Positions 61,782 through 64,000 of a stretch of 64,000 bases of DNA are shown here, piece after piece; within the stretch, counting starts at the first letter, position 1, and each line of letters starts with the position of its first letter. The notes under the pieces are model-generated. The model saw only the letters and a program-made list of their open reading frames with translations. It was not told where the DNA came from and did no database searches. The stretch lies in assembly GCF_030056665.1 (NCBI RefSeq), contig NZ_JASHIG010000018.1, one strand, 5' to 3'. Made by a program: the position numbers and the translations under genes. The DNA is from Flectobacillus roseus (GTDB lineage: Bacteria > Bacteroidota > Bacteroidia > Cytophagales > Spirosomataceae).

Positions 61782-62813
61782 ATGGAAAACTTACAGAACG
61801 ATTTAATATTGAGAGCTGCACGTGGGCAGCAAGTAGAGCGTGTGCCTGTTTGGATGATGCGTCAGGCGGGTAGAATTTTAGCTGAATACCGTGCCGTTCG
61901 CGAAAAAGCAGGAAGCTTTATACAATTAGCGACTACGCCAGAATTAGCTGCCGAAGTGACTATCCAACCAGTAGATATTTTGGGTGTAGATGCCGCAATT
62001 ATTTTTTCTGATATTTTGGTAGTTCCCGAAGCTATGGGCTTACCTTATGTGATGGAAGAAAAAGTAGGTCCTATTTTTCCAACTACTATTCACTCAATGG
62101 CAGATGTCGAAAAGCTACATGTTGCCAATCCAGAGGAGGAGCTTAAATATGTATTGGATGCTATCAAAATTGTAAAATCAGAATTGAATGGCCGTGTGCC
62201 TTTAATTGGCTTTGCTGGTGCGCCATTTACGTTACTTTGCTATATGATTGAAGGAAGAGGTTCTAAAACCTTCTCTAAAGCGAAGAAAGCCCTGTATTCT
62301 GAGCCTGAATTGTCTCATGCTCTTTTACAGAAAATCACTGATACTACCATTGCTTACCTAAAAGCTCAAATTGCAGCAGGTGCTAATTTGGTTCAAATTT
62401 TTGACTCTTGGGCTGGTATTCTTTCTCCTGAACAATACCGTACTTATTCATTGCCATATATTGCTCAAATTTGTGATGCTATTACCGAAGTACCTGTGAC
62501 AGTATTTGCTAAAGGTGCATTCTTTGCTCGTGAAGATATGGGTAAGTTGAATTGTGAGGTAGTGGGTCTTGACTGGAATATGGATATTGCTGAATCAAGA
62601 AAATTGGTTGGCAGTTCAAAAACATTGCAAGGAAATCTTGATCCATGTGTATTGTATGGTTCATTCGACGAAATCAAAAAACATACTCGTTCGATGATTC
62701 AGCAATTTGGAACACAGAAATACATCGCAAACCTAGGGCATGGCGTATATCCAGATACTAATCCATATAAAGTAAAATGCTTTATCGATACCGTAAAGGA
62801 ATATCAAGCCTAG
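61782..62813 (+). CDS. hemE: uroporphyrinogen decarboxylase
   Basis: A 343-residue HemE, which converts uroporphyrinogen III to coproporphyrinogen III in haem synthesis. Signatures: PVWMMRQAGRILAEYRAVRE at the N terminus (RQAGR binds the carboxylates), DAAIIFSDILVVPEAMGL with the catalytic Asp, GFAGAPFTLLCYMIEG, and a C-terminal FGTQKYIANLGHGVYPDTNP. Complete and cytoplasmic. The other haem genes are not in the window. Confidence 0.97.
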   Translation: MENLQNDLILRAARGQQVERVPVWMMRQAGRILAEYRAVREKAGSFIQLATTPELAAEVTIQPVDILGVDAAIIFSDILVVPEAMGLPYVMEEKVGPIFPTTIHSMADVEKLHVANPEEELKYVLDAIKIVKSELNGRVPLIGFAGAPFTLLCYMIEGRGSKTFSKAKKALYSEPELSHALLQKITDTTIAYLKAQIAAGANLVQIFDSWAGILSPEQYRTYSLPYIAQICDAITEVPVTVFAKGAFFAREDMGKLNCEVVGLDWNMDIAESRKLVGSSKTLQGNLDPCVLYGSFDEIKKHTRSMIQQFGTQKYIANLGHGVYPDTNPYKVKCFIDTVKEYQA

Positions 62814-62817
62814 GGGA

Positions 62818-62912
62818 AATTTCGGATATCGGATGTTGGATTTCGGAAATATAACCTACTTTTTAGTGAGTCTTTTTTATCCTTCCGCAATCAGAAATCC
62901 CCAATCCACAAT
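62818..62912. repeat. dispersed inverted-arm repeat, copy 3 (family R2)
   Basis: Arms ATTTCGGATATCGGATGTTG (from 62818) and TTCCGCAATCAGAAATCCCC (from 62883). It aligns with the unit at 2209-2372 but with a shorter middle. Lies between hemE and its terminator. Confidence 0.68.
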
Positions 62913-62925
62913 TCTTTGACCTTAT

Positions 62926-62962
62926 CAAAAAGGCTCAGTACAAATCGTACTGAGCCTTTTGA
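62926..62962. terminator. bidirectional terminator between hemE and guaB
   Basis: CAAAAAGGCTCAGTAC (62926-62941) pairs with GTACTGAGCCTTTTG (62947-62961), AAATC loop, with T/A runs at both sides. Confidence 0.85.
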
Positions 62963-63007
62963 ATTTCTACAAAGCTATAATTTATGATTATAAACTGCGG
63001 ATGTTGC

Positions 63008-64000
63008 TTACTTCGCGCTATAGTTTGGAGCTTCCTTCGAGATAGTAATATCGTGTGGATGGCTTTCTTTTACCCCTGCTGCCGTAATTTTTACGAAGCG
63101 AGCTTTTTGCATCTCAGTGATATTTTTAGCACCACAATATCCCATACCTGCTTTCAAACCACCTACCATTTGGTAAATGATTTCAGATACAGAACCTTTG
63201 AATGGCACACGACCTACGATACCTTCTGGAACTAATTTCTTAATATCGTCTTCTGCATCTTGGAAATAACGGTCTTTCGAACCATCTTCCATAGCTTCAA
63301 GAGAGCCCATACCACGGTATGTTTTGAACTTACGTCCTTCGAAGATAATAACTTCTCCTGGCGCCTCGTCAGTACCAGCCAACATTGAGCCAATCATTAC
63401 TGTACTAGCACCACCAGCGATTGCTTTTGCAATATCACCAGAGAAACGGATACCACCATCAGCAATAATAGGAACACCTAAATCAGCTACTGCTTTAGCT
63501 GCCTCGTATACAGCTGTAAGCTGTGGCATACCTACACCAGCAATAATACGAGTTGTACAGATACTACCAGGTCCAACACCTACTTTAACAGCGTCTGCAC
63601 CTGCTTCAGCTAGGGCTCTTGCGCCTTCGCCAGTAGCAACGTTACCCACAATTACATCTAGGTCTGGGAATTGTGCTTTAACACGTTTTAAAGCTTCAAT
63701 TACACCTTTAGAGTGCCCGTGAGCTGTATCAATACTGATTACGTCAACACCAACGGTTACTAAAGCTTGAACACGCTCCAACAAATCTGGTGTAACACCA
63801 ACCGCAGCACCTACACGCAAACGACCCAATGTGTCTTTTGATGCGTACGGATTGTTTTTGCGCTTGATAATATCTTTATAGGTTACCAAACCAATCAACT
63901 TGTTGTTTTCGTCAACGATTGGTAATTTTTCAATTTTAAATTCTTGTAAGATGCTTTCTGCCTCGTCCAAAGAGATTCCTTTTTGAGCTGTAATCAAACC
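63008..64000 (-). CDS. guaB: IMP dehydrogenase, 3' part (runs off the right edge)
   Basis: About 331 residues of GuaB; the N terminus (roughly the first 150 residues, with the start of the barrel and the first CBS domain) lies beyond the window. Visible: end of the second CBS domain (KLPIVDENNKLIGLVTYKDI), the barrel with DVISIDTAHGHSKGV and VGNVATGEGARALAEAGADAVKVG, the catalytic cysteine loop GPGSICTTRIIAGVG, IADGGIRFSGDIAKA, and the flap SKDRYFQD and YRGMGSLEAM. It oxidises IMP to XMP in guanine nucleotide synthesis. Confidence 0.97.
   Translation of the reverse strand, partial: GLITAQKGISLDEAESILQEFKIEKLPIVDENNKLIGLVTYKDIIKRKNNPYASKDTLGRLRVGAAVGVTPDLLERVQALVTVGVDVISIDTAHGHSKGVIEALKRVKAQFPDLDVIVGNVATGEGARALAEAGADAVKVGVGPGSICTTRIIAGVGMPQLTAVYEAAKAVADLGVPIIADGGIRFSGDIAKAIAGGASTVMIGSMLAGTDEAPGEVIIFEGRKFKTYRGMGSLEAMEDGSKDRYFQDAEDDIKKLVPEGIVGRVPFKGSVSEIIYQMVGGLKAGMGYCGAKNITEMQKARFVKITAAGVKESHPHDITISKEAPNYSAK

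Noticed and set aside
1..64000. tRNA, rRNA, riboswitch and prophage genes
   Set aside because: I looked for tRNA-like T-arm words, rRNA segments, integrases and phage structural proteins and saw none. A covariance search would be needed for a firm negative.

Overview
The window is chromosomal DNA of an AT-rich Bacteroidota member, most likely order Cytophagales (Spirosomataceae-like; the genus is inference). Support: a SusC/SusD pair, a secreted protease with a type IX secretion (T9SS) C-terminal sorting domain, DUF5686, DUF3078 and DUF5606 proteins, tandem FKBP lipoproteins, LytS/LytTR signalling, almost no Shine-Dalgarno sites, and promoters of the Bacteroidota form TTG-N17..23-TAnnTTTG. 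No rRNA, tRNA, insertion sequence, prophage or CRISPR was recognised.

Layout. 1-6 kb: a Nudix hydrolase, an adhesin-like DUF2807 lipoprotein, a VOC protein, Nif3, a coiled-coil zinc-ribbon protein and a TPR protein. 6-21 kb: accD, a secreted unknown, a leishmanolysin-like T9SS protease, susD-susC, an exported M20 amidohydrolase, an SDR and oligopeptidase B, which together suggest peptide scavenging. 21-25 kb: rplM-rpsI-rpsB and tsf. 25-28 kb: an ECF sigma factor, a 67-residue protein, an MscS-type channel, a DUF3078 protein and MscL, which look like a membrane-tension module. 28-38 kb: part of the dcw cell-wall/division cluster, murD-ftsW-murG-(oxidoreductase-CYTH)-murC-ftsQ-ftsA, without ftsZ. 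38-48 kb: symporter, ndk, NrnA-like DHH protein, three consecutive FKBP-type lipoproteins, rdgB and a DUF5686 outer-membrane protein. 48.1-49.75 kb: seven tandem, nearly identical 59-61-residue peptide genes on the minus strand. 49.9-64 kb: a LytS/LytTR system divergent from that array, plsY, an M20 dipeptidase, murQ, cytochrome c, small proteins, engB, a 738-residue repeat protein with a peptidoglycan-binding domain, a thioredoxin-like protein, hemE and the 3' part of guaB.

The strongest candidate for an undescribed system is the peptide array. Each copy has a leader-like N terminus (KLSVSKSTVAKF) resembling Bacteroidota RiPP/lanthipeptide leaders, followed by three TASIISN[VF] units with no cysteine. 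Copies differ almost only at synonymous positions and by a two-codon indel. No maturation enzyme or exporter is adjacent, but a LytS/LytTR pair diverges from the array.

Three families of short non-coding repeats also occur between genes: a double-hairpin element found only between convergent genes, with compensatory changes between copies; an element of about 110-190 bp with long imperfect inverted arms; and a roughly 170-bp MITE-like element, one copy of which appears to supply the tsf promoter.
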